Below are positions 19,217 to 28,148 of a stretch of 64,000 bases of DNA, piece after piece. The notes beneath the pieces were generated by a model. The model was not told where the DNA came from. It did no database searches and saw nothing but the letters and a program-made list of their open reading frames with translations. Source of the DNA: Methylopila sp. 73B (GTDB lineage Bacteria > Pseudomonadota > Alphaproteobacteria > Rhizobiales > Methylopilaceae); NCBI RefSeq assembly GCF_000526315.1, contig NZ_JAFV01000001.1:2542001-2606000 (forward strand), given 5' to 3'. Made by a program: the position numbers and the translations under genes. The stretch's first letter is position 1, and the number at the start of each line of letters is the position of its first letter.

Positions 19217-19702
19217 TCAGAGCGCGGCGAGCACCTTGTCGGCGGCGGAGAGGTCGGCCTTGCCGGGGCTGTCCTCGACCGCCAGGAAGCTGACGGTCAT
19301 GTCGTCGAGGATCATGGCGTAGCGCTTGGAGCGCACGCCGAGGCCGCCGGCCGAGGCGTCGAGCTCGAGGCCGAGCGCCTTCGCGAAATCGGCGCTGCCG
19401 TCCGACAGGAACTCGATCTTGCCCTTGCCGCCGGTGGCCTCGGCCCAGGCGTTCATGACGAAGACGTCGTTGACCGACGTCACCGCGATCACGTCGACGC
19501 CCTTGTCCTTCAGCGCATCGAGGTTGTTGAGATAGCCCGGCAGGTGGTTCTTGTGGCAGGTGGGCGTGAAGGCCCCCGGCACGGCGAACAGCACCGCCTT
19601 CTTGCCCGCGAACAGTTCGTCCGCCATCACCGTCGCCGGACCCTCGGGGCCCATGGTGCGGAAGGTGGTGTTGGGCAGGCGCGCGCCGACCTCGATGGCC
19701 AT
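19217..19702 (-). CDS. Peroxiredoxin, Prx5 type, single cysteine
   Basis: The 161-residue protein has the Prx5 signature VPGAFTPTCHKNHLPGY with the peroxidatic cysteine near residue 49, the VNDVFVMNAW segment and the conserved arginine in VRSKRYAMI. No other cysteine is present, so it works as a 1-Cys enzyme that needs an external thiol for recycling. It reduces peroxides in the cytoplasm. The ATG at 19702 gives the normal N-terminus; a longer frame upstream runs through the neighbouring gene out of frame. The upstream gene is a DsbD-like periplasmic domain. Confidence 0.93.
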   Translation of the reverse strand: MAIEVGARLPNTTFRTMGPEGPATVMADELFAGKKAVLFAVPGAFTPTCHKNHLPGYLNNLDALKDKGVDVIAVTSVNDVFVMNAWAEATGGKGKIEFLSDGSADFAKALGLELDASAGGLGVRSKRYAMILDDMTVSFLAVEDSPGKADLSAADKVLAAL

Positions 19703-19773
19703 TGGGTCTCTCCTGATCGATCCAGTGAGGCGGCCGAACGAGGCACGGCCGTTGGGGACGTCGAGGCCGAGAT

Positions 19774-20601
19774 TTAGGGCTTCGCCGCGACGGCGTCGAT
19801 AGGCGCCAGCGTCTCGATCGCCTGTCCCCCGACCGAGAGCGTCAGGCGCAGCGCCGCGGGCGGCGCGCCGTCCGGGAGCGCCACGTGGAAGCGCGCGACG
19901 CCGTCCGCCCGCGGCGGCAGCGCCTTCGGCGAGGGCACGAAGGCGCCCTCCCCCGTCTCGGCGAACAGCAGCGCGCCCGGCGCCCCCGCGCGGACGCCGA
20001 TCTCGAAGCCGTTCCCCTCGCGGATGATCGACGCGATCGCCAGCGGCCCGTCCGGCGCGCCGAGCGCTTTGAGCTTCGGCGCATGGGCGAGCGCCCGGCG
20101 CGCCGCCGCCGCGGCGGGACCGGGGAAACCGCCGTCGGCGGCGAGGCTGAGCGAGACTTCCGAGCGCACCGGCACGCAGACCTGGTCGCAGACGCCGTAG
20201 TCCGCCACCAGCGCGAGCTCCACCGGCTCGGCCGGATCCTTCGGGGTGACGGCGACCGGCAGCGTCACCTCGTGGTGGTAGACGTTGGTGATCCCGCTCT
20301 CGTCGCTGGCGCGCTCCGGAACGGGGAAGACGACGGTCGCGGACGCGAGGTTGCGCGAGCCGGAAAAGTCGAAGCGCGGCGGCACGCCGCTGTCGCCGGG
20401 CTGGCGCCAGTAGGTCTTCCAGCCGCCCTCGAGCGTGATCGCGACGGCGGCGAGGCGCTCGCCCGCTGGCCCGCGGCCGGCGTCGACCAGCCGCAGCGCC
20501 GACGCGCCGTCCCGCGCCCATGGCGACGTGGGCTCCGCCGACGCGGGCGAGCCGAGCGCGGCGACGGACAGGGCGGCGAGCAGCGAGCGTGCGATCATCA
20601 T
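19774..20601 (-). CDS. Secreted DsbD-alpha-like (protein-disulfide reductase N-terminal) domain protein
   Basis: The 275-residue protein has a signal peptide (LLAALSVAALGSPASA) and the fold-typical segments GWKTYWRQPGDSGVPP, NVYHHEVTLPV and DYGVCDQVCVPV with a CxxxC cysteine pair. These match the N-terminal periplasmic domain of DsbD/ScsB. The membrane and thioredoxin domains of full DsbD are absent here. In DsbD this domain passes electrons to periplasmic disulfide proteins; here a separate membrane partner would be needed. It is 71 bases from the peroxiredoxin gene on the same strand. Confidence 0.85.
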   Translation of the reverse strand: MMIARSLLAALSVAALGSPASAEPTSPWARDGASALRLVDAGRGPAGERLAAVAITLEGGWKTYWRQPGDSGVPPRFDFSGSRNLASATVVFPVPERASDESGITNVYHHEVTLPVAVTPKDPAEPVELALVADYGVCDQVCVPVRSEVSLSLAADGGFPGPAAAAARRALAHAPKLKALGAPDGPLAIASIIREGNGFEIGVRAGAPGALLFAETGEGAFVPSPKALPPRADGVARFHVALPDGAPPAALRLTLSVGGQAIETLAPIDAVAAKP

Positions 20602-20713
20602 CGAAGCCTTACCTGACGCCGGCCCCTGAGAAAGGCAACTCGACGTGAGGGCGACGTGAAAGCGCAGCGACGCCTCCTTTTAAAAAACCATCAGCAGCCC
20701 TACTCTTTCATGC

Positions 20714-21337
20714 ATGCCGGAGCTTCTGCGCAAACGCCTCGCCGACCGCACCTCCCGATCGGGTTATCTCGACGGTCAGGTGCTGGTCGCCATGCCGACC
20801 ATGACGGACGACCGCTTCGCCCGCACGGTGATCTACGTCTGCGCCCATTCTTCCGAGGGCGCGATGGGCATCGTCGTCAACAAGCTCGCCCCGCACATCA
20901 GCTTTCCCGACCTGCTGGTGCAGCTCGACGTGATCTCGGAGGGCGAGGAGATCCGCCTGCCGGAACGCGCCGGCGCGATCCAGGTGCTGCGCGGCGGCCC
21001 GGTCGAATCCGGCCGCGGCTTCGTGCTGCACTCCGCCGACTTCATGATCGAAGACTCGACGCTCTCGATCGACGACGGCATCTGCCTGACGGCGACGCTC
21101 GACATCCTCAAGGCGATCGCCAAGGGCGCCGGACCCAAGAGCGCCCTGCTCGCGCTGGGCTACGCCGGCTGGGCGCCGGGGCAGCTCGAGACCGAGATCC
21201 AGGCCAACGGCTGGCTCAACGTGCCCGCCGACCGCGGCCTGGTGTTCGACGGCGCGGTCGAGACGAAATACGAGCGCGCGCTGGCGAAGATCGGCATCGA
21301 CCTCGGCAAGCTCTCCCCCGAAGCTGGCCACGCCTGA
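20714..21337 (+). CDS. YqgE/AlgH family protein
   Basis: The 207-residue protein matches the UPF0301 family: [54 protein letters not shown] and [19 protein letters not shown]. The family is conserved in proteobacteria without a firm biochemical role; AlgH has been linked to alginate regulation. It is cytoplasmic with no membrane segment. It is divergent from the DsbD-like gene with about 110 bases between. Confidence 0.94.
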   Translation: MPELLRKRLADRTSRSGYLDGQVLVAMPTMTDDRFARTVIYVCAHSSEGAMGIVVNKLAPHISFPDLLVQLDVISEGEEIRLPERAGAIQVLRGGPVESGRGFVLHSADFMIEDSTLSIDDGICLTATLDILKAIAKGAGPKSALLALGYAGWAPGQLETEIQANGWLNVPADRGLVFDGAVETKYERALAKIGIDLGKLSPEAGHA

Positions 21338-21349
21338 CGCGGCCTTCTG

Positions 21350-21511
21350 TCCCTCCTCGCGCCATAGGCGTGGGGAGGGTGGACCTTTGCGAAGCAAAGG
21401 GCCGGGTGGGGCCTTGGACGTAGAGCACGTGAGCTTAGCCGAGCGTCCAACTGAAACCACCCCACCCGGCCGGGCTTCGCCCGTCCACCCTCCCCTTCCG
21501 GGGGAGGGATG
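21350..21511. repeat. Intergenic inverted repeat family A, copy 2
   Basis: One arm begins tccctcctcgcgcc and continues gtggggagggtgg. The other arm (from about 21458) carries cacccggccgggcttcgccc and gtccaccctcccc ending in ggggaggga. The modules are those of copies at 17183, 47126 and 47696, with module order mirrored relative to copy 1. It separates two converging genes. Confidence 0.8.
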
Positions 21512-21544
21512 CCCGCGCCTCGTTATGACGGTTTCAGAAACGGC

Positions 21545-24466
21545 TCACCGCCGCCCGAGCGCGCCCTGCATCACGCGGCGGGCGACGCCTTGGGGTGCGA
21601 GGCCGAGCATGCGGTCGCAGTCGTCGGCCGACATGGCCTCGCCGAAGGCGTAGCCCTGCGCGAAGGTGGCCCCAAGGTGGTAGAGCTCGACCGCGTCGCT
21701 GTCGGTCTCCACGCCCTCCGCCACGACCTCCATGCCGAGATCGTGCGCGAGCCGCACGATCGAGCCGAGGATCACCGGCCGCTCCCCCCGTCCCGTAGGA
21801 CGAACGAAGGACTTGTCGATTTTCAGCACGTCGAAGGGGAAGCGCTGGAGGTAGGCGAGGCTGGAATGGCCGGTGCCGAAGTCGTCCAGCGAGAGCCCGG
21901 CGCCGAGCTCGCGGAGGCGCAGCAGCATCTGGGCCGCGTGCTCCGGGTTCTCCATGACCAGACTCTCGGTCAGCTCGATCTTGAGCGAGCCCGGCGGCAG
22001 CAGCGCGCGCGCCAGCACGTTCTTGATGTCCTGCACCAGATCCTGCCGCAGGAACTGCCGGCTCGACACGTTGACCGACATGAACAGCGGCGGTTCGCCC
22101 GGCACCCGCGCCTGCCACTGCGCGAGCTGGCGCGCGGCCTCGTCCAGCGCGAACAGCCCGAGGTCCACGATCAGGCCGCTCTCCTCGGCGATCGAGATGA
22201 ACTCCGCGGTCGAGCGGCGGCCGTAGCGCGGATGCTCCCAGCGCAGCAGCGCCTCGAAGCCCGCGATGGTGCGGTCCTCCAGCCGGACGATCGGCTGGTA
22301 ATGCACCTTGATCTCGTTGCGCTCCAGCGCCCGGTTCAGCTCGCCCGCGATCAGCAGGCGGTCGGTGGTCGCCGCCCGCATGGTCGGCTTGAACACCTCG
22401 ATGTGGTCCCCGCCGAAGCGCTTTGCGTGGTACATCGCCACCTCGGCGTTTTTGACCATCTCGTCGCCGGCGCCGCCCGAGCGGCCGTCGGCGAGCGCGA
22501 GCCCGATCGAGGCGGTGAGAAAGATCTCGCGGCCGCCGAAGGTGATGGGCGCGCGCAGCGTCCGCTTCAGGGTGTCGGCGAAGCCCGTGATGTTCTCGCC
22601 GTCGCGCTCGGACAGCAGCAGCACGCCGAACTGGTCGCCGCCGAGCCGCGCCAGCGTGTCCTGGGGCTTCAGGAGCCGCGAGAGCCGCCGGACCACGGTG
22701 ATGAGGATGGTGTCGCCGGTGGTGACGCCGACGCTCTCGTTGACCTTCTTGTAGCGGTCGATGTCGAGCACCATCACCGTCGGCCGCAGGCCTGGGTCGG
22801 TCTGGGCGTAGGCGAGCGCGGCGTCGAGCCGGTCCACGAACAGCTCGCGGTTCGGCAGGCCGGTGAGGTTGTCATGCACCGCGTTCTGGAGCAGGCGCTC
22901 CTCGGTGGTCTTGGCGTCGGTCACGTCGAGCAGCGTGCCGACGCAGCGCACCACTTCGCCGTCGGCGCCGACCACGGGGCGGGCGCGCAGCGTGTACCAG
23001 AGGAAATGCCCGTCCGCGCCGCGCAGGCGGAAGGTCTCGGCGAGGCGCCCCCGGCGTTCCTCCACCAGCGCGTCGAGCGCCGCGCGGAACCGGTCGCGGT
23101 CGCTCGGATGCACGACGTCGAGCCAGCGCGCGGCCGGCGCGTCGAGCGCGCCGCGCTTGAGACCGAGCGCATGCTCGAGCTCGTGCCCGGCGTGGACGCG
23201 GTCGCCCTCCACGTCCCAGTCCCACACCACGTCGCCGGAGCCGGTGATCGCCAGCGCCCGGCGTTCGACGTCGGAGGCCGGGCCTGTCGCCACGGAGCCG
23301 CCGGAGAAGGCGTGCTGCATGACCGTGAAGCCGATCAGCAGGACGATCAGCACTAGCCCGCCCACCAGCGCGGCGGCGGCCAGATCGCTGGCGAGGCCGC
23401 CCGCGACGGTGATCGCGGCGGCGCCGACCCAGGCGACCAGCAGGACCCATGTCGGCGCGAGCATCACCGCGCGGTCGTAGCCCTTGGCCGCGAACCAGAC
23501 GACGATGCCGAGGCCGATGACCGCGACGCCGATCAGCGAGAGCCGGGCGATGCCGGCCGCGATCGGCGCCTGGTAGGCCGCAAGCCAGACGAGCCCAACC
23601 AGGAAGGCCAGCCACACGCCCATGATGTGGCTGTAGCGCACGTGCCAGCGGTTCAGATTGAGGTAGGCGAACAGGAAGACCAGCAGGGTGGCCGCCAGCG
23701 ACGCTTCGCTCGCGGCCCTCAGGATGCGGTCGACGTCCGGCTGGAGGTCGAAGATCTTGCGCCAGAAGCCGAAGTCGACGCCGAGATAGAACATCACGCC
23801 CCAGGCCAGCGCGGCCGCGGCGGGGAACATCACGCTGCCCTTCACCACGAACAGGATGGTCAGGATCAGGGCCAGAAGGCCGCCGACGCCGAGCATGATG
23901 CCGCGGTAGAGCGTGAAGGAGTTGATCTTGTCCTTGTAGGCGTCGGTGTCCCAGAGCGTCAGTTGCAGCAGCTTCGGCGACGCGAGCTCGACGACGTAGG
24001 TGACCGTCGCCCCGGGATCAATCGTCAGCTGGAACACGTCCGCGTCGTCGGAAGCCTGCCGTTCGGGGCGCAGTCCCTGGCTCGCCGTGACGTTCGCCAG
24101 CCGCTCTTCGCCGAGGTCCGGCCACACGGCCCCCGAACCCACCAGCCGGAAGTGCGGCGAGACCAGCAGGCGGTCGATCTGCTCGTCGCCGTCGTTGCGG
24201 AGCGCGAAGACGAGCCACTGCCGGCCGTCCCCGCCCTCCCGCTGGGCGCGCACCTCGATCCGCCGGACGATTCCGTCGGGGCCGGGAAAGGTCGCGACCT
24301 GGAGGCGGTCCGCCTGGCCGACCGGCCGCTCGACCGCGCCGAGCAGATCGATCGCCTCGTCGTCGCCGTCGACCGACAACGGCTGCAGCGCCGCCGCGGG
24401 GGCGACGGCGAAAAAGAGCGACATGAAGAGAAGCAGCGCCGGAAGGAGGGCGCGGACCGAACGCAA
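21545..24466 (-). CDS. Membrane-bound PAS-GGDEF-EAL c-di-GMP protein
   Basis: With the TTG start at 24466 (ggggaga ribosome site nine bases upstream) the 973-residue protein has a signal peptide (RALLPALLLFMSLFFAVAPA), a periplasmic domain to about residue 180, seven membrane segments in the style of 7TMR-DISM (about 185-390), a PAS domain, a GGDEF domain and an EAL domain. The GGDEF motif is altered to LGGDQF (about residue 610), so cyclase activity is doubtful. The EAL domain keeps FEALLRW (about 736), NVSSRQF, LKIELTES, DDFGTG, KIDKSFV, VAEGVE and QGYAFG, so it is probably an active c-di-GMP phosphodiesterase. An ATG at 24424 is the alternative start but would remove half of the signal peptide. 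Confidence 0.9.
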   Translation of the reverse strand: MRSVRALLPALLLFMSLFFAVAPAAALQPLSVDGDDEAIDLLGAVERPVGQADRLQVATFPGPDGIVRRIEVRAQREGGDGRQWLVFALRNDGDEQIDRLLVSPHFRLVGSGAVWPDLGEERLANVTASQGLRPERQASDDADVFQLTIDPGATVTYVVELASPKLLQLTLWDTDAYKDKINSFTLYRGIMLGVGGLLALILTILFVVKGSVMFPAAAALAWGVMFYLGVDFGFWRKIFDLQPDVDRILRAASEASLAATLLVFLFAYLNLNRWHVRYSHIMGVWLAFLVGLVWLAAYQAPIAAGIARLSLIGVAVIGLGIVVWFAAKGYDRAVMLAPTWVLLVAWVGAAAITVAGGLASDLAAAALVGGLVLIVLLIGFTVMQHAFSGGSVATGPASDVERRALAITGSGDVVWDWDVEGDRVHAGHELEHALGLKRGALDAPAARWLDVVHPSDRDRFRAALDALVEERRGRLAETFRLRGADGHFLWYTLRARPVVGADGEVVRCVGTLLDVTDAKTTEERLLQNAVHDNLTGLPNRELFVDRLDAALAYAQTDPGLRPTVMVLDIDRYKKVNESVGVTTGDTILITVVRRLSRLLKPQDTLARLGGDQFGVLLLSERDGENITGFADTLKRTLRAPITFGGREIFLTASIGLALADGRSGGAGDEMVKNAEVAMYHAKRFGGDHIEVFKPTMRAATTDRLLIAGELNRALERNEIKVHYQPIVRLEDRTIAGFEALLRWEHPRYGRRSTAEFISIAEESGLIVDLGLFALDEAARQLAQWQARVPGEPPLFMSVNVSSRQFLRQDLVQDIKNVLARALLPPGSLKIELTESLVMENPEHAAQMLLRLRELGAGLSLDDFGTGHSSLAYLQRFPFDVLKIDKSFVRPTGRGERPVILGSIVRLAHDLGMEVVAEGVETDSDAVELYHLGATFAQGYAFGEAMSADDCDRMLGLAPQGVARRVMQGALGRR

Positions 24467-24576
24467 CGCTTGGCGTCTCCCCGAAAGCCGCCGGAGCGAC
24501 GGCGACGTGATGGCCCGGCTTTTACCGCGGGTCCCGATCGCGTCGGCCGCTCCGCGGAGCGCCGACCCGCATCTAC

Positions 24577-25161
24577 TTAGCCCACGGCGTCGCTTCGCAG
24601 AAGCGCGTAAAGCAGGTGGTCCTGCCAGACGCCGTCGATGCACAGATATTCCCGCGCATAGCCCTCCTTCTGGAACCCCGTCTTTTCCAGCAGGCGGATC
24701 GACGCGGCGTTGAAGGGCAGGCAGGCGGCCTCGATCCGCCGCAGCTTCAGCTGGGTGAAGACGAAGGGCGCGAGCGCGCGCACCGCCTTGGTCATCAGGC
24801 CCCGGCCCGCGTGACGTTCGCCCATCCAGTAGCCGACCGAGCAGGTCTGGGCGACGCCGCGGCGGACCTGGCTCAGCGTCACGCCGCCGACGAGCCTCCC
24901 TTCGGCGTCGAACACGAAGAACGGGTAGGCCTGGTCCTGCTCGATCTCGCGCACATAGCGCTTCAGCCGGCGGCGGTAGGCGAGCCGCGTCAGGTCGTCG
25001 GCGGGCCAGATCGGCTCCCACGGCCGCAGGAAGGATCGGCTGGCGGCCCGAAGGTCCGCCCAGGCCTGATAGTCCGCCATCTGGGGCGTGCGGAGGGTGA
25101 CGCCCTCGCCCGTCACCGTGGGCACCAGCTCCGCCGCCGCCAGCGTCCGGAAGAACGCCAT
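24577..25161 (-). CDS. RimJ/RimL-like GNAT N-acetyltransferase
   Basis: The 194-residue protein has the GNAT fold: TLRTPQMADYQAW at the start, FVFDAEGRLVGGVTLSQVRRG, the acetyl-CoA loop region YWMGERHAGRGLMTKAVRAL, and AACLPFNAASIRLLEKTGFQKEGYAREYL near the end. RimJ acetylates ribosomal protein S5 in E. coli, and the length fits. The exact target here is not proven. It lies 11 bases after the M16 protease gene on the same strand, so both are probably cotranscribed. Confidence 0.9.
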   Translation of the reverse strand: MAFFRTLAAAELVPTVTGEGVTLRTPQMADYQAWADLRAASRSFLRPWEPIWPADDLTRLAYRRRLKRYVREIEQDQAYPFFVFDAEGRLVGGVTLSQVRRGVAQTCSVGYWMGERHAGRGLMTKAVRALAPFVFTQLKLRRIEAACLPFNAASIRLLEKTGFQKEGYAREYLCIDGVWQDHLLYALLRSDAVG

Positions 25162-25172
25162 CGCCCGCGGTC

Positions 25173-26447
25173 TCAGGCCGCAGACCGCCGCGCGCCCAGC
25201 CGTTCGGCCAGGCGATCTTCGCGCATCAGCCCCCGCGTCGGGCCGATGGCGGCGAGCGTCGACGCGGAGCCGAGCATGAGCTTGCCCGCGGCCCGCGCGT
25301 CCTCCACCGTCACCGCCTCGATCTTGGCGAGCGTCTCCCCGAGATCGAGCGGGCGCCCGTGGGCGAGCTGGTGGCGGGCGTGATGGTCGGCGCGCGACGC
25401 CGCCTGCTCCAGCGACATCAGCAGCCCCGCCTTCATCTGCGCCTTGGCGCGCAGCACCTCGCGCTCGGTCGCCGCGTCCGCGGCGTCGTGCAGCACGTCG
25501 AGCATGACAGGCAGAATCTCAGCCGCGTCCTCCGGCCCGAGGCCGGCGTAGGCGCCGAACAGGCCGGCGTCGGCGTAGCCCCAATGGAACGCGTGCACGG
25601 AGTAGGCGAGGCCGCGGTTCTCGCGCACCTCCTGGAACAGGCGGGAGGACATGCCGCCGCCGACGAGGTTCGTGAACACCTGGGCCGCGTAGGCGTCAGG
25701 CGCCTCGTAGGGGCGGCCCTCGAAGGCGATCGCCACATGGAGCTGCTCGAGGTCGCGCTTCGCCCGCTTGTCGCCGCCGCGGTAGGCCGCGGCCTTCGGC
25801 GTGTCGGCCTTGCCGGCGGGCAGCCGGTCGAACAGGCGCGCCGCGGCGTCCACGAAGGCGTCGTGCTCGACCGCCCCGGCCGCGACGACGACCGCGCCGC
25901 CGGAGGTGTAGTTGCGGCCGAGGAAGCCCGCGAGCGCGCGCCGGTCCAGCCCGCGCACGGTCTGCTCCGTGCCGAGGATCGAACGGCCGAGCGGCTGGCC
26001 GGGGAACGCCGCCTCCTGCAGCATGTCGAACACGAGGTCGTCGGGCGTGTCCTCGACCGAGCCGATCTCCTGCACGATCACGTTCTGCTCGCGCTTCAGC
26101 TCGTCCGGATCGAAGGCCGGCTCGGTGACGATGTCGGCCAGCATGTCGAGCGCGAGCTCCACGTCGGCGGCCAACACGCGGGCGGAATAGGCGGTCTGTT
26201 CGACGCCGGTCGCGGCGTTGAGATCGCCGCCGACCTGCTCGATCTCCTCGGCGATGGCGAGCGCGGAGCGCCGCGCGGTGCCTTTGAACGCCATGTGCTC
26301 CAGCAGATGGGCGAGCCCGTGCTCCTCCTCGCGCTCCGACCGGGCCCCGGCCCCGAAGGAGACGCCGACGGCCGCCGTGCCGAGCTCCGGCATGGCGTCG
26401 GTCACGACCGCGAGGCCGGAGGGGAGCGTGGTGACGCGCGCGCTCAT
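25173..26447 (-). CDS. M16B family zinc metallopeptidase
   Basis: The 424-residue protein carries the inverted zinc motif HLLEHMAFKGT (HxxEH, about residues 48-52) and the substrate-side motif NRGLAYSVHAF in the second half. Alphaproteobacterial members resemble the mitochondrial processing peptidase beta subunit. It probably degrades or processes peptides. The ATG at 26447 starts MSARVTTLPSGL; eight extra upstream codons are possible but lack a good ribosome site. It sits between thrC and a GNAT gene, an arrangement common in this group. Confidence 0.93.
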   Translation of the reverse strand: MSARVTTLPSGLAVVTDAMPELGTAAVGVSFGAGARSEREEEHGLAHLLEHMAFKGTARRSALAIAEEIEQVGGDLNAATGVEQTAYSARVLAADVELALDMLADIVTEPAFDPDELKREQNVIVQEIGSVEDTPDDLVFDMLQEAAFPGQPLGRSILGTEQTVRGLDRRALAGFLGRNYTSGGAVVVAAGAVEHDAFVDAAARLFDRLPAGKADTPKAAAYRGGDKRAKRDLEQLHVAIAFEGRPYEAPDAYAAQVFTNLVGGGMSSRLFQEVRENRGLAYSVHAFHWGYADAGLFGAYAGLGPEDAAEILPVMLDVLHDAADAATEREVLRAKAQMKAGLLMSLEQAASRADHHARHQLAHGRPLDLGETLAKIEAVTVEDARAAGKLMLGSASTLAAIGPTRGLMREDRLAERLGARRSAA

Positions 26448-26480
26448 TGGGCGGATTCTTCGTTGGAACAAGTGGGAGGC

Positions 26481-26626
26481 GCCCCCCTCCCCCCAGCGGG
26501 GAGGGGCTGGGGGGGGGGGTGGTTCAGAACGAAGCGCCCCCCCTTCGCCGCCTCAGGCCAGGAGCCATAACCTGCGCGACCCCCACCCCCGGCCCCTCCC
26601 CGCAAGGGGGAGGGGAGAAGGGCTGT
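26481..26626. repeat. Intergenic inverted repeat family B, copy 2
   Basis: The left part cccctccccccagcggggag and a run of G precede ggttcagaacgaagcgcc. The right arm is cccctccccgcaagggggag. The organisation matches the copy at 18997-19146, including the shared cagaacgaagcg centre. It lies between thrC and the M16 protease gene. Confidence 0.75.
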
Positions 26627-26649
26627 CGCGGTCGTCTCCATGCGCGCGC

Positions 26650-28068
26650 TCACGCGGCGGCGTCCCGCAGCACCCGGGCATGGTCCGACACGTAGGCCTC
26701 GATCGCCGCGACGTCGTTCGGCAGGCGCTTGAGGCGCTCGGGCCGCGTCAGCAGGTCGGCGAGATGCGGCGGCAGCGCGGGCCGCACGCCGGACGCCGCC
26801 TGCACCGCGTCCGGGAACTTGGCGGGATGGGCGGTCGAGAGCACCACTGTCGGCGTCGCGGGATCGAGCGCGGCGTGGTCGGCGACGGCGTAGGCGACCG
26901 CGGTGTGGGTGTCGAGCAGGTAGCCCGCGTCCTTCAGCACGCGGCCGATGGTGCGCCCGACCGTCGCCTCGTCGGCGCGGGCGGCGTCGAACTCGGCGCG
27001 GATGGCTGCGAGCGCGTCCGGCTCCAGCGTGAAGGCGCCGGACTGGCCGAGAGACGCCATCGCGGCGCGCACCTTGGAGGGGTCGCGGCCAAGGGCGTCG
27101 AACAGAAGCCGCTCGAAGTTCGACGACACCTGGATGTCCATGGAGGGCGAGGTGGTCGCGGTGACGCCGGTGACCTCGTAGCGCCCGGTCTCGAGCGTGC
27201 GGGCGAGGATGTCGTTGACGTTGGTGGCGATGACGAGCCGGCCGATAGGCAGCCCCATGCGCTTCGCAACATAGCCCGCGAAGACGTCGCCGAAGTTGCC
27301 GGTCGGCACCACGAAATCGACCTTGCGGTGCGGCGCGCCGAGCGCGAGCGCGGCCGCGAAATAATAGACCGCCTGCGCCAGCACCCGCGCCCAGTTGATC
27401 GAGTTGACGCCGGCGAGCGCCAGCCGGTCGCGGAAGGCGTGATGATTGAACATGGCCTTCACGTGCGCCTGCGCGTCGTCGAACGATCCGTCGATCGCGA
27501 TGGCGTGGACGTTGACGTCCGGCACGGTCGTCATCTGCCGGCGCTGGACTTCGCTCACCTTGCCGTCCGGCATCAGGATGAAGACGTCGAGCCGCGAGCG
27601 GCCGCGGAAGGCCTCGATCGCGGCGCCGCCGGTGTCGCCGGAGGTGGCGCCGACAATGGTCGCGCGCTGGCCGCGTTCGGCCAAGGCGTAGTCCATCAGC
27701 CGCGCGAGCAGCTGCATGGCGACGTCCTTGAAGGCGAGTGTCGGCCCATGGAACAGCTCCAGCACGAAGCGGTTCGGCCCGGTCTGCACCAGCGGCGTGG
27801 TCGCCGGGTGGCGGAACGAGCCGTAGGCCTCCTGGATCATCGCCCGGAGCGTGGGCGCCGGGATCGCGTCGCCGACGAAGGGGGCGATCACGGCCTCGGC
27901 GATCTCGGCGTAGGGGCGGCCCGCAAGCGCGGCGATCTCGACGCGGGAGAGGGTGGGCCAGGTCTCCGGCACATAGAGGCCGCCGTCGCGCGCGAGGCCC
28001 GCCAGCATCGCGTCGGTGAAACCGAGCCTGGGCGCGTCGCCGCGGGTCGAGACATAGGCGACAGCCAT
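26650..28068 (-). CDS. thrC: Threonine synthase
   Basis: The 472-residue PLP enzyme converts O-phosphohomoserine to threonine. The N-terminus (AYVSTRGDAPRLGFTDAML, DGGLYVPETWP) is typical. The PLP lysine is in HGPTLAFKDVAMQLLARLM, the phosphate-binding loop is GATSGDTGGAA, and NSINWARVLAQAVYYF and VPTGNFGDVFAGYVAKRMG are conserved. It follows the surf1 gene on the same strand after an 80-base gap and is followed by repeat B2. Confidence 0.97.
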   Translation of the reverse strand: MAVAYVSTRGDAPRLGFTDAMLAGLARDGGLYVPETWPTLSRVEIAALAGRPYAEIAEAVIAPFVGDAIPAPTLRAMIQEAYGSFRHPATTPLVQTGPNRFVLELFHGPTLAFKDVAMQLLARLMDYALAERGQRATIVGATSGDTGGAAIEAFRGRSRLDVFILMPDGKVSEVQRRQMTTVPDVNVHAIAIDGSFDDAQAHVKAMFNHHAFRDRLALAGVNSINWARVLAQAVYYFAAALALGAPHRKVDFVVPTGNFGDVFAGYVAKRMGLPIGRLVIATNVNDILARTLETGRYEVTGVTATTSPSMDIQVSSNFERLLFDALGRDPSKVRAAMASLGQSGAFTLEPDALAAIRAEFDAARADEATVGRTIGRVLKDAGYLLDTHTAVAYAVADHAALDPATPTVVLSTAHPAKFPDAVQAASGVRPALPPHLADLLTRPERLKRLPNDVAAIEAYVSDHARVLRDAAA

Positions 28069-28148
28069 GCCGAAGATGCTCCGTCGAAACAGGGAAATGA
28101 GGCCGCCAAACTAGGCGTCCGGACCCGGACCCGCAAGCGCGGTGGAGC

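Noticed and set aside
21509-23356. 615-codon plus-strand frame opposite the GGDEF-EAL gene
   Set aside because: No domain is recognisable and composition is typical of an antisense shadow; the opposite strand encodes intact PAS, GGDEF and EAL motifs.
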